Source: Gemmatimonadota bacterium (GTDB lineage: Bacteria > Gemmatimonadota > Gemmatimonadetes > Gemmatimonadales > Gemmatimonadaceae). From it: 64,000 bases of DNA. Positions 52,401 through 60,951 of this stretch are shown here, in pieces. Within the stretch, counting starts at the first letter, position 1. Each line of letters starts with the position of its first letter. Made by a program: the position numbers and the translations under genes. A model generated the notes under the pieces. That model was not told where the DNA came from. It did not search any database and was given only the letters and a program-made list of their open reading frames with translations. The stretch is from contig DAHUXM010000018.1 of the NCBI GenBank assembly GCA_027307165.1, positions 124,001 through 188,000 on the forward strand. The letters run 5' to 3'.

Positions 52401-53112
52401 TGGGTCCGTAGCGCTCCACTTCTCGAACGCGCTTGGCGGCCTGGACCAGCTGATTCATGGCGCCGATCACCTGCACGGATGGGGAACTTTCGTGATGCCT
52501 GACCCGGTGCTCTACAGCGTACGAGGGTTTGACCCATCCGCAAATCGATTCATCTACGTAGTGAATTCACGATTCGGCGACACACGCTCGAACACAACGA
52601 CGGTTCGTGCACCATTCCGCGTAACGCTCGATGTCTCGGTCGATCTTGCGCCGGAACCGTACGAGAGTTTCGTGAAGCGATGGCTGCGGCGCGGGCGTCA
52701 CGGCTTTCCCGGACCGCGGTTGACACCCGCGCAGATAAAACGGAACTACGACAGAATAATTCAAGATCCCTATCGGGAGATACTTGCTGAGTCGGACTCA
52801 CTCCTGCTCAATCGGGCTCAGGTAGATAGTCTTCGCAGTGCGGAGACATCCTACATGGCGGCGCGTGACTCGGTGCTACTTGAATTCGCCACGTATCTAG
52901 CAAATCAGGGAGATGACTACAACATCAAGGAAGCGACGAAACGGCAACTCGCCGCATTCGAGGCGGCGGCGGAGCTGGGCCATGTCAGCATCCGGCGCGT
53001 CCTGCCGACGATTCTGGACAAGCTGCAATTACGAATGTTGCCGTACCCCGCCAACCGCCTGCTCGCTGCACCCGATGACGTACACGGTCAGAAGGCGTTA
53101 AACCCTCGCTGA
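49435..53112 (+). CDS. TonB-dependent-receptor-like outer membrane protein with CarboxypepD_reg domain
   Basis: 1225 residues. Signal peptide (MSRPLFWALALVLGVTRSSAAQ), a CarboxypepD_reg/Ig-like domain (RGHISVDSGKPVAGATVTVTM, YYEIVFAQGTGDYLVHAIAPGM) at about 30-110, a plug-like region (LEGNLAAMLTTVPGTVMIPGG; NAATLNGLGFTGAELPRSAVARRR) and a long beta-barrel (about 250-1080) with alternating strands. No clear TonB box was found. Beyond the barrel an unusual helical tail (about 1096-1225) starts LTPAQIKRNYDRIIQDPYRE, similar to LTxxQ proteins. GAGG before the ATG at 49435 supports that start. Possible roles are uptake of large substrates or surface display. Confidence 0.82.
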   Translation: MSRPLFWALALVLGVTRSSAAQTSPQLGRDVLRGHISVDSGKPVAGATVTVTMAPDRSYRQTQTDSNGYYEIVFAQGTGDYLVHAIAPGMDAARKRVTRTGRDSVFVVDLHLNRTGAQQLATVNVRTRKPKLYGGADFAAAPGPGSIEHNVYDGVTGAIAPDLEGNLAAMLTTVPGTVMIPGGTSAAGLDPGQNAATLNGLGFTGAELPRSAVARRRIATSTYEPERGWFGGAQEQIELYNDVVSAVRSAHLTIDAPAFQDADPTSRALGQPFTRTIANIGGADRTHLDKVAYNYGLTASRQVDQPVSLFTAPGRILAQSGLSQDSVMRLETALSSLGLTTSGNRNTRTRTSDRVTFIGQVGNAPSNWATFEDASTTWTVLGYGSIDRQNIGNLTPTATASASSMVRNRDLALQGHLVTHVRDNMLAEGTTGISLSHHQIVPAAHIPTATLTLVSTMSADTSATSVVPITFGGAAAQPTIDRWTWETSADVKSYPANHPTHRLKLSADARVDGNRLRQSPSLGTFTFQSIDDLTANRPSSFTRLLNTQDQSGRVSNAFVALSDWWRVGESLEFLYGLRLEGTRFLTTPGENDTVQSAFGIRTDHAPNGYGLSPRIGFAWNHRADTYQRSLLGPLGQFPGFASGTLRGGFGEFRSFMAPELISATSAQTGLPNGESMLACVGSATPNPTWSSYIAESNTPPTSCANGAPPTFASTGASVALFDPTYRTPRSWRGNLSYTSSAWHLNYVLDGFYALNADQPGRVDLNFNNASLFVTDEGRPVFVAPESIVPRSGAVASADARRTTTFAHVFDNVSTNRSINQRVTLTLSPDLSNMGSWFTSVNYSLASTRERTTGFDGATFGSPAVREWGRSSLDARHQIMLQGGLDAHRMTLTMFGRIQSGLPFTPLVSGDVNGDGLSNDRAFIYDPASTPDATLANGMRTLLREAQPATRDCLERQFGRAAGRNSCEGPWTAILDAQLMYQGKLPFARYGSVALHFSNALGGLDQLIHGADHLHGWGTFVMPDPVLYSVRGFDPSANRFIYVVNSRFGDTRSNTTTVRAPFRVTLDVSVDLAPEPYESFVKRWLRRGRHGFPGPRLTPAQIKRNYDRIIQDPYREILAESDSLLLNRAQVDSLRSAETSYMAARDSVLLEFATYLANQGDDYNIKEATKRQLAAFEAAAELGHVSIRRVLPTILDKLQLRMLPYPANRLLAAPDDVHGQKALNPR

Positions 53113-53129
53113 GAGGATGATGATCGGTA

Positions 53130-55226
53130 TCAGTGAAATATCTTGTGCAGCAATCCGCCGATCCCCTTCCCGATCTTCTCCACCGCGTTCGGCACCTGTA
53201 TCAACGTGCTGTCGAGCTGGATCTCCGGTGGGCCGGAGTGCACGGGGCACGGAGTCGTGGGCAGCGTTCCCGGCTTGAAATACTCTCGCTGCCTGATCGG
53301 ACACCATTCTGTAGCCAGGTATCCAGTTCGCGCGTCGATCGTCGCCGGAACCATTCCCGCCGGTGGCGCCCATGAATTCGGGGGATCGGGTTCATCCCAT
53401 CCATTGGTGATGAAATCCGCCCACGCCGGTGCTGCGAGGCGGCCGCCCGATGCGTTGTATCCGACGGGCCGCGGTGTATCGTAGCCGAACCAGAATCCGG
53501 CGACGATCGTCGGTGTGAAGCCCATGAACCAGACGTCAGCCCCGTCATTGGTCGTGCCGGTCTTGCCTCCAACGAGGCCGTTTACGCCGAGGTCGCGAAT
53601 GACGTAGCCCGTCCCGTAGTTGACGACTGACTGAAGCATCGACGTGATCTGATATGCGTCCTGCGGAGTCATGACGCGCACACGCTGGTTGTCGCTGCTC
53701 CATAGCACCTGGCCGTCCGCGGTCTGAATGCGCCGCACCAGTCGCGGCGTTACGCGAAAGCCTCCGTTCGCAAACGGTGCGTACGCTGTCGCGAGCTCCA
53801 TCGGTGTGACTTCGAGCGCGCCGAGTGCCGCGGACGGGACGTTGGGTAGATCGCTGCGGATGCCGAAGCGGTGCGCGGTCGCGATAATCGCCGGAATGCC
53901 GACGAGCTGGCTGACGCGAACCGCCGCCGTATTCTCGGATCGCATGAGCGCGCGACGGAACGTCACATGGCCGCCGTATTCTCCGCCGTCGTTCTTCGGT
54001 GACCAGATAGTGTTGCCGACCTTGACCGAGATCGGCGCATCATCGACTTCGCTTGCCGGTGTGTAGCCTGCCGCGAGTGCAGTAGCGTACACGAACGGTT
54101 TGAATGCAGAGCCCGGCTGGCGGTGCGCGAGCAACGCACGATCGAATCCGCCGCGTTCGAATGTCCGCCCGCCGACGAGCGCGCGAATGTCACCTGTGCG
54201 CGGGTCGAGCGCGACCATTGCCCCCTCGACGTGCGGACCGCGGCGTTCGGATTCCTGCTGGATCACCGCCGCCTGGCGCCGGACTGCGCGATCGGCGGCA
54301 ATCTGCGCTCGCTCATCGAGCGTCGTGTAGACGGTGAGATCGTTGACGTCGCGCGATCCGCCATTGAGAACGGAATCCACGACATCACGCACCGCGTCTA
54401 TGGCGTATGAGTCACCGGACATGTCCGGCCGCCACTCGTTCTTCGCCACCCGAAGGGGCGTCTTCACGTACTGACTGTCTGCCGCAGGTGATATGTACCC
54501 TTCGCGCGCCATCAATCCGAGCACGAGATTGCGGCGCGCGAGGGCTCTGCGTGGCGAACGACGCGGGGTGTACGCCGACGGTCCTTTCGGCAGCGCCGCG
54601 AGCATGGCGCCTTCGGGAACCGTGAGGTCGCCCACACTCTTGCCGAACAGATCGCGACTCGCTGCCTCGACACCGTAGACACCGTTGCCCAGGTAGATGA
54701 CGTTGAGGTAGAGCTCCAGTATCTGATTCTTTGTGAGATTGCGCTCGAGCAGCCGGGAGAGGCGCATCTCCAGCAGCTTCTGACGAAACGAGCGGCCGCT
54801 GTACCGGCGAACTGCGAAGGTGTTTCGCACGACCTGCATCGTGATCGTGGAAAATCCTTCACGCACACCGCCGGCGCGGATGTTCCGAAGCGTCGCGCGC
54901 ACGAGCGCGTGCCAGTCAATTCCGTGATGGTCATAGAAACGACGGTCTTCCGTCGCGACGAATGCCTGGCGCACGGGAACCGGAACCGCGCTCAACGGTA
55001 CATTGACGCGGCGCACGACGGCCAGCCGGCTGATGAAGTTTCCCTCCCGGTCCAGAACTCGTCCGCCTTCGTCCGGATGAAACGACCGAATGTCGGCGGC
55101 GCTGGGGCATCCGTCACCGCCGCAGGTCGCAAGCCATGCGTCGGACCCGTAAATCGCGACGATGAGAACCGCGATCGCCGCCGTTATATATTGCCTCTTC
55201 CCGATTTTGCCGAGCCGTAGATCCAT
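53130..55226 (-). CDS. class A penicillin-binding protein (glycosyltransferase/transpeptidase)
   Basis: 698 residues: one membrane anchor (KIGKRQYITAAIAVLIVAIYG), a GT51 domain with EDRRFYDHHGIDW (catalytic Glu near 93), GFSTITMQVVRNTF (STITQQ motif, second Gln replaced by Met) and RQKLLEMRLSRLLERN, then a transpeptidase domain with SAFK near 372, SEN in MRSENTAAV and KTGTTND near 553. Polymerises and cross-links peptidoglycan at the inner membrane. The ATG at 55224-55226 overlaps the start of a divergent gene (CATG). The C-terminal Pro-rich segment has WAPPAGMVPATIDARTG. Confidence 0.93.
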   Translation of the reverse strand: MDLRLGKIGKRQYITAAIAVLIVAIYGSDAWLATCGGDGCPSAADIRSFHPDEGGRVLDREGNFISRLAVVRRVNVPLSAVPVPVRQAFVATEDRRFYDHHGIDWHALVRATLRNIRAGGVREGFSTITMQVVRNTFAVRRYSGRSFRQKLLEMRLSRLLERNLTKNQILELYLNVIYLGNGVYGVEAASRDLFGKSVGDLTVPEGAMLAALPKGPSAYTPRRSPRRALARRNLVLGLMAREGYISPAADSQYVKTPLRVAKNEWRPDMSGDSYAIDAVRDVVDSVLNGGSRDVNDLTVYTTLDERAQIAADRAVRRQAAVIQQESERRGPHVEGAMVALDPRTGDIRALVGGRTFERGGFDRALLAHRQPGSAFKPFVYATALAAGYTPASEVDDAPISVKVGNTIWSPKNDGGEYGGHVTFRRALMRSENTAAVRVSQLVGIPAIIATAHRFGIRSDLPNVPSAALGALEVTPMELATAYAPFANGGFRVTPRLVRRIQTADGQVLWSSDNQRVRVMTPQDAYQITSMLQSVVNYGTGYVIRDLGVNGLVGGKTGTTNDGADVWFMGFTPTIVAGFWFGYDTPRPVGYNASGGRLAAPAWADFITNGWDEPDPPNSWAPPAGMVPATIDARTGYLATEWCPIRQREYFKPGTLPTTPCPVHSGPPEIQLDSTLIQVPNAVEKIGKGIGGLLHKIFH

Positions 55227-56244
55227 GATCAGAATGTATCGTCCATTAGCAGTTGCCCTTGGCGTGACCGTTGCAGGAGCCGCAATCGCTGGCGCTTCCG
55301 TGGCGTCACGCCGGAGCGCCAGGTCGCCGCTCAATACCCCGAAGCACAGTGCTACGGTCACTCCGGCGGTGGCGGAGCCGTCCCCGATGGAGTCGCCAGC
55401 TCCGACCCGCGCACCGAACAAGATGGGGCGCATCCCGGTTCTGGAATATCACCTGATCGGTGATCACGACGCTCTGTACAGTAGAACGCGCGAACATTTC
55501 CGCGCGGATCTGGAAGATGCCTATCGCCGCGGATACCGGCCGGTGACTCTGGCGCAGGTGCTCGACAAGAATTTCAGTGATGTTCCGGTGGGAATGTCGC
55601 CGGTGGTGGTAGTGTTCGATGACGCGTCACCTGGCCAGTTCAGCTACATCGAAAAGAATGGCAAGCTCGAAATCGACCCGACCAGCGGAGTTGGGATCTG
55701 GCTCGATTTCGCCAGATCGCATCCGGGATGGAAAAACCGGGCCGTCTTCTGTCTGTTGAACGGCGCCGCCGCGGGCCACAATTTCTTTGGCGATAACGTG
55801 AAGTTTGGCGGCCAGAAAAAAGAGTGGAGGTTCCCGAAGGTGAAGTGGCTCGCAGACAACGGCTTCGAGCTGTGCGATCACACGGTCTGGCATGCGATGC
55901 TCAACAAGTATTCTGATGCAGTTGTTCAGGAGCAGATCGCGCGGAACGCCATGGCCATCGACTCAGCGGTCCCGGGATACAGGATCCGGTCGATGGCGTT
56001 GCCATACGGTATCTGGCCGAAGAATCGCCAGCTCGCGTGGCAGGGCTCGTGGCGCGATCCCAAGACCGGCAAGGTTCACAGCTATCACTTCGAGGCCGTG
56101 ATGGAAGTTGCCGGTGGGCCGACCCGGAGCCCGTACGACCCTGCTTTCGATCCCCACCACGTCACGCGTGTACAGGCGGTCGGAAACGACATCAGGGACG
56201 AGCTGGACAAGCTGGACAGGACGAACACGCGCTTCGTACGCTAG
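55225..56244 (+). CDS. polysaccharide deacetylase-like protein (NodB family)
   Basis: 339 residues. Signal peptide (MYRPLAVALGVTVAGAAIAGA), then IPVLEYHLIGDHDALYS, the catalytic/metal DD in VVVFDDASPGQFSYIEKNGK, GFELCDHTVWHAML (H-x4-H zinc pair) and a C-terminal MALPYGIWPKNRQLAW (the R-P-Y-G strand). Acts in the periplasm or outside, removing acetyl groups from a sugar polymer; the TFDDG motif is altered to VFDDAS, so activity may differ. Start could also be ATG at 55234. Convergent, 4 bp from the TPR gene. Confidence 0.82.
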   Translation: MIRMYRPLAVALGVTVAGAAIAGASVASRRSARSPLNTPKHSATVTPAVAEPSPMESPAPTRAPNKMGRIPVLEYHLIGDHDALYSRTREHFRADLEDAYRRGYRPVTLAQVLDKNFSDVPVGMSPVVVVFDDASPGQFSYIEKNGKLEIDPTSGVGIWLDFARSHPGWKNRAVFCLLNGAAAGHNFFGDNVKFGGQKKEWRFPKVKWLADNGFELCDHTVWHAMLNKYSDAVVQEQIARNAMAIDSAVPGYRIRSMALPYGIWPKNRQLAWQGSWRDPKTGKVHSYHFEAVMEVAGGPTRSPYDPAFDPHHVTRVQAVGNDIRDELDKLDRTNTRFVR

Positions 56245-56248
56245 CGCT

Positions 56249-56692
56249 TCAGAACTTCCATTTGCGCAGGATTCCGATCGCCTTTTCGAGTGCTTCGCGC
56301 TGATCGGGTTCGGTCGCGTTGGCGAGTAGCTGTTCGTATGTGTCTATGGCGAGATCGAGCGCCACGTAATCGTGCTCTGCGCCGGCCAGGGCAGCTGCAT
56401 TATCGGCCAGATTTGCACGGGCGAGATCGTCGTCCGGAAACTGCACCGTGACCTGGCGCCACCGTTCGGTCCGGTCGCGGGGATTGGATTCGGCGAGGGC
56501 CCACATGTGCCATGCGCCACGACTTGCGGGATCGAGTTTCCGTGCCCGGTCGGCGATCTCGCCGACCAGGTCCGGGCCCCTTCCCTCCAGCCAATATCCA
56601 TTGGCAAGGCGTACCAGCGCCTGGGCGTCGCCAGGGTTTTCTGCCACCGATTGCTCCAGATCCGCAACCGTGGGGTATGATAGATCGTCCAT
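56249..56692 (-). CDS. small TPR-like protein
   Basis: 147 residues, all helical: TVADLEQSVAENPGDAQALVRLANGYWLEGRG, LDPASRGAWHMWALAESNPRDRTERW, FPDDDLARANLADNAAALAGAEHDYVALDLAIDTYEQLLAN. The repeated A-x3-A spacing with 'NPGD/FPDD' turns is the TPR pattern, about three repeats. No signal peptide. Likely a scaffold; partner unknown. ATG at 56690-56692. Confidence 0.72.
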   Translation of the reverse strand: MDDLSYPTVADLEQSVAENPGDAQALVRLANGYWLEGRGPDLVGEIADRARKLDPASRGAWHMWALAESNPRDRTERWRQVTVQFPDDDLARANLADNAAALAGAEHDYVALDLAIDTYEQLLANATEPDQREALEKAIGILRKWKF

Positions 56693-56967
56693 TTACCGAA
56701 ATGTATCCCTCTGGACAAGAGTCGCGGGGGGTGCTAGCGTAAAGGGAGCAGTAGAAACACCATAGTGCGAACAAGGCGCGTGTGATCGCGCGCAGATTGA
56801 CGGGCATAGTCCCCGGGTGCGCCGCGTGAGTTGGCCCCGCGCTCCCCGAGACACTTCCGAATCAACACGACAAATCGAGTGACCGCGACGATTGCGCCCT
56901 GCGCCCGTTGCGTAATGCGCTTGCGGCGAGTGTCGCCGGCGCCTCTGTACCCGAAAAAATCTTTTAC

Positions 56968-58602
56968 ATGACTGAACGCCGACGTTCAACCCGTCGCGGT
57001 CGTGGGCAGAGCCCCGACGATGCAACGTCCACCGATGCGATTTCGGATGCAAATCCGTATCTCGACTCCACTCCGCAGGCCCCATCGGCGCCATCGGCCC
57101 CTGCTCCCACACCGGAGCCGCGGCCGCACCTCGATCCGGTTCCGGCCGTATCTCTGCTCCCGCGTGACAATGGGAGCGATGGTTCATCGGCTCCGCCGGA
57201 TTCATCATCTGGAGGCGGCGGTGTCCAGGCAGACGGATCCGGCGCCGCCGAGGACGGCGGCAACGAGCGCGGCGCACAGGGACGCGGACGGTTTCGCCGC
57301 TTCAGACACCGCAATCGAAATACCCAGGGCGGCGGCAACCAGCAGCAGCCACCGCAGCAGCAACAGCAACATCAACGACAGAATCAGAACAACAACCAGC
57401 AGTTCGGAGGCGGGCGCCGCAATAACCGCCGCAACCGCCCACAGCCAGATGCCGCACCCCGCGGCCCCGTAGGACCAATCATCGTCGAAGGCGAAACGTC
57501 GGGCCTCTTCGATCCGCAGCGCGACGCAGGATACCTCCGCAGCGCAAGCCAAAGCTACCTGGCGGAAGCCAACGACCCGTTCGTACCGGCGCAGCTCGTT
57601 CGGCAGGCCGGTCTCCGTCGCGGGGATCTCGTGACGGTCACGGTTGGCCGCGATCAGCGCGGCCGCGTGACTGCCGCCGAGTTGCTCACCGTCAATGGGG
57701 GCGATCCCGAGGCGGCGCTACGCCGGCCCGAATTCGCGTCGCTCGTCGCGTCGTACCCGGATCGCAAGCTGTCGCTCGAGACCGGCCGTCCGGCCAAAGC
57801 AGGCCCGGAGCTGACCCGACGCGCGATCGATCTCATCGCGCCAATCGGCTACGGACAGCGTGCGCTCATCGTCGCCCCTGCTCGCGCAGGCAAGACGATG
57901 TTGTTGCAGGCGGTGATCGAGGGAATCGCTATCAATCAACCGGACGTGCAGCTGTTCGTCCTCCTCGTGGACGAGCGCCCCGAGGAAGTGAGCGACATGA
58001 TCTCGATCGGCCACGGCGAAGTAGTCGCATCCAGCTTCGACATGCCGGCTCAGCGCCACGCCGACGTGGCCGAGATGACGCTGGAGCGGGCCCGCAGACT
58101 CGTGGAGCTCGGGCAGGACGTCGTGATCGTACTGGACTCGATAACGCGCCTGGCGCGTGCCTATAACACGATCGAGCGTGGCACGGGCCGCACAATGAGT
58201 GGCGGGCTCGACTCGTCGGCGATGGCGAAACCGAAGGCGTTCTTTGGCTCGGCCCGCTCTGTAGCCCCCGAGAATGGTGGCGGATCGCTCACCATCATCG
58301 CGACTGCGCTGGTCGAGACGGGGTCGCGGATGGACGACGTGATCTTCGAGGAATTCAAGGGAACCGGCAACTGTGAGATCAAGCTGGATCGCAGCCTGGC
58401 GGAGAAGCGCATCTTTCCGGCCATCGACATCGGGATAAGCGGCACCCGACGCGAGGACAAGCTCTTCCGTCCCGATCAGCTCGACCACGTTTACACTCTC
58501 CGCCGGGGTCTGCAGCAGATGCCATCGAGCTCGGCGATGGAGTGGCTGATAAAGCGAATCGCAGCGACGCCGAACAACGACGCGCTGCTCTCCGGCCTCT
58601 GA
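56968..58602 (+). CDS. rho: transcription termination factor Rho with a basic, Gln/Asn-rich N-terminus
   Basis: 544 residues. The last about 375 are ordinary Rho: cold-shock-like RNA site (GLFDPQRDAGYLRSASQSYLAEANDPFVPAQLVRQAGLRRGD), Walker A PARAGKT near 305, VLLVDERPEEVSDM, Q/R-loop regions and FFGSARSVAPENGGGSLTIIATALVETGSRMDD. The N-terminal about 170 residues lack the usual Rho_N helical domain and are disordered: acidic/Pro segment, Arg-rich GRGRFRRFRHRNR, then a Gln/Asn-rich run (about 122-146) and an RRNNRRNR motif. Terminates RNA synthesis and polices antisense transcription. The 275 bp before it (56693-56967) hold nothing recognised. Confidence 0.95.
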   Translation: MTERRRSTRRGRGQSPDDATSTDAISDANPYLDSTPQAPSAPSAPAPTPEPRPHLDPVPAVSLLPRDNGSDGSSAPPDSSSGGGGVQADGSGAAEDGGNERGAQGRGRFRRFRHRNRNTQGGGNQQQPPQQQQQHQRQNQNNNQQFGGGRRNNRRNRPQPDAAPRGPVGPIIVEGETSGLFDPQRDAGYLRSASQSYLAEANDPFVPAQLVRQAGLRRGDLVTVTVGRDQRGRVTAAELLTVNGGDPEAALRRPEFASLVASYPDRKLSLETGRPAKAGPELTRRAIDLIAPIGYGQRALIVAPARAGKTMLLQAVIEGIAINQPDVQLFVLLVDERPEEVSDMISIGHGEVVASSFDMPAQRHADVAEMTLERARRLVELGQDVVIVLDSITRLARAYNTIERGTGRTMSGGLDSSAMAKPKAFFGSARSVAPENGGGSLTIIATALVETGSRMDDVIFEEFKGTGNCEIKLDRSLAEKRIFPAIDIGISGTRREDKLFRPDQLDHVYTLRRGLQQMPSSSAMEWLIKRIAATPNNDALLSGL

Positions 58603-58704
58603 TTTCGCAGTTGCGTCCGTAAGCCCGTCCAGCCCGGAATGCGGAGCGATGGCGGCTGGAAAAACAGGTGCGCCTCGCGGCCCGGGCCTTGCTCTCTGGC
58701 GGGC

Positions 58705-60951
58705 ATGGTTCCTCCACTTTTGCGGCGATCGCTCCAGGTCGCCGCAGTAGCGGTCGCTTCGCTGGTGATCGCGGCAGCTCCGCTCCCGGCGCAGTCTGCA
58801 CGGCCGTCGTCCGGCAATCCCGAAATCACCGAGCTGACGCTCACGGGCGTGCACGCGGTCGATCCGGACGTGCTGCGCCTCAATATCGCGACGGATGAGT
58901 CGCACTGCGTATCAGTGCTGCTGAGGCCGGTCTGCGTCTTCAGCAAATCGCCGACGTTCTACAAGCGCCTGACGCTGAATCGCGCCGAGCTCGCGCGGGA
59001 CATGCTGCGAGTGATGGTGTTCTATTTCAAGCGCGGATATCGCAATGCGCAGGTGGACACGACCGTCGTTCCGACGGGCCGGAATGCGGTGCACGTCACG
59101 ATCGCGGTAAACGAGGGAAAACCGACGCTGGTGTCGGGGATCAGGATAGTGCAGGACACCGAAGTGCTCTCGGGAAGGCAGTTGCGCCGCGTACTCCTCC
59201 TTCATGAAGGACGGCCATACAGCCTGATCGAGCTGGACTCGACGATTGCCGCGCTGGATTCGCGCCTGTGGAATCGAGGTTACTCCGATGCAGTAATCGA
59301 TACCGCTGTCGTGCTCGACACCGTCGCCAGAACTGCCGACATCACGATCAAGGCGAATCCACGGTGGCGCGCACGCGTCGCGACCATAACGGTCAAGGGA
59401 AACAAGGGCGTCAGCGATCGCACCATCAGGAAGTCGCTGTCGTTCAAGCCAGGCGGACTGTACAAGCAGTCGGATGTGCTGGCGAGCCAGCGCGCTCTGT
59501 ACGAGTCGAATCTCTTCCGGCGCGCCGCGATCGAGGTGCCTACGACGGATGATTCGCTGAAGCACGTGCTCATCGACGTGCAGGAAGCACCGCCGCACGA
59601 CGCACGTTACAGCGCAGGATTCAACACCGTCGATTTCATACAGGTCGAAGGACACTACGCCGATTACAACTGGCTGAGTGGCGCCAAGCGGCTGACCATC
59701 GATGCGGTCGTTGGGAATCTGTTCGCTCACACATTGAACGGAAACGGCGTGTTCTACGACGTCGGCAAGACCGTGGTCGGAGGTTCGGAGTCACAGTATC
59801 TTGCCGCCACATACACTGCGAGCGCCGATGTCAGATATCCGTGGTTCGGATCGCCGAACAATGAAGGTGCATTCGGCGTCTTTGCTCACCGGCGAAGCGC
59901 ACCTGGCGTATACGTAGACAAGGGTTACGGCCTGAGTGCTACGTTCACGCGCACGCTCACACCGCGCGGGCCGCTCAGTCTCAACTACCGGTTCGAGGAG
60001 ACGGCTGTGCAGGCCGGCGATGTGTACTTCTGCGTCAACTATGGGGTCTGCGACGCGGCAACGCTCGTTGCGCTGGAGAGGAAGCAACGGCTATCTCCGC
60101 TCGCGTTGAGCTTCTCGCTGGACAAGACGGACAATCCATTCGAGCCGCGGCGTGGCTACCGGACGCAGTTCGATCTGGAGCATGCGTCGTCGTATACGGC
60201 ATCCGATTTCAGATACAATCGTGGCGCCGGTGATTTCGCGATGTTTGTTCCCATCACACGTCGCTCGGTGCTGGGCGGCCACTTGAGGGTGGGCATGATC
60301 GGCGCGCTGGCGAGCACTACGGACGCCGTGGGAGTCGCAAGTGGCGCGCTGGGTGCGACGGCTATCCTGCATCCGCGCAAGAGATTCTACGCCGGCGGAT
60401 CGCAATCCGTACGCGGCTACCCCGAAGGCCAGCTCGGACCGCGCGTCCTTACGGTGCCGGCCGCAAAGCTGCTCGCAAACGACTCCGCGAACGCGGAGTG
60501 CAGGCCGGCGACGATCACGAAATGCAATCCAAACGCATCGCTGTTTCGGGATCGCGATTTCGTGCCGCGGCCGCTTGGCGGCAACCGCCTCATCGAGGGG
60601 AGTCTGGAGTTCCGCTTTCCGCTGTTCGCGTCGCTCATCGGCGCGACCTTCGTCGATGCGGCCTACCTGGCGCAGAACACGAGTCCGGGATTGCCGAAGA
60701 GCAAGGCCGCGATTACTCCTGGTGTCGGCGTCCGCTACCTGTCGCCGGTCGGGCCAGTTCGTGTCGATGTGGGCCTCAATCCCGAAACGAGCGAAAAACT
60801 GCCCGTCGTCACCGAAGACCTGGCGAGTGGCGGGAGAGGGCTCGTAACACTTGACGAGTCGCGCGTGTACTCACCGACGCATGGAAGTGGCGGTCTCAAC
60901 TCGCTGCTCGCGCGCCTGACGCTGCACCTGTCGATCGGAGAGGCGTTCTAG
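58705..60951 (+). CDS. Omp85-family outer membrane protein (TamA/BamA-like)
   Basis: 748 residues. Signal peptide (MVPPLLRRSLQVAAVAVASLVIAAAP), about three POTRA-like repeats (ITELTLTGVHAVDPDVLRLNI; VMVFYFKRGYRNAQVDTTVV; VATITVKGNKGVSDRTIRKSLSFKPG) and a C-terminal 16-strand barrel with RYSAGFNTVDF, DNPFEPRRGYRTQFDLEH, the conserved QSVRGYPEGQLGPR loop (the Omp85 VRGY/F-type motif) and RFPLFASLIGATFVDAAYL. The TamB-like gene starts on the very next base, so a TamA/TamB-type pair is likely, and TamA is favoured over BamA because no bam or lpx neighbours are seen. Confidence 0.88.
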   Translation: MVPPLLRRSLQVAAVAVASLVIAAAPLPAQSARPSSGNPEITELTLTGVHAVDPDVLRLNIATDESHCVSVLLRPVCVFSKSPTFYKRLTLNRAELARDMLRVMVFYFKRGYRNAQVDTTVVPTGRNAVHVTIAVNEGKPTLVSGIRIVQDTEVLSGRQLRRVLLLHEGRPYSLIELDSTIAALDSRLWNRGYSDAVIDTAVVLDTVARTADITIKANPRWRARVATITVKGNKGVSDRTIRKSLSFKPGGLYKQSDVLASQRALYESNLFRRAAIEVPTTDDSLKHVLIDVQEAPPHDARYSAGFNTVDFIQVEGHYADYNWLSGAKRLTIDAVVGNLFAHTLNGNGVFYDVGKTVVGGSESQYLAATYTASADVRYPWFGSPNNEGAFGVFAHRRSAPGVYVDKGYGLSATFTRTLTPRGPLSLNYRFEETAVQAGDVYFCVNYGVCDAATLVALERKQRLSPLALSFSLDKTDNPFEPRRGYRTQFDLEHASSYTASDFRYNRGAGDFAMFVPITRRSVLGGHLRVGMIGALASTTDAVGVASGALGATAILHPRKRFYAGGSQSVRGYPEGQLGPRVLTVPAAKLLANDSANAECRPATITKCNPNASLFRDRDFVPRPLGGNRLIEGSLEFRFPLFASLIGATFVDAAYLAQNTSPGLPKSKAAITPGVGVRYLSPVGPVRVDVGLNPETSEKLPVVTEDLASGGRGLVTLDESRVYSPTHGSGGLNSLLARLTLHLSIGEAF

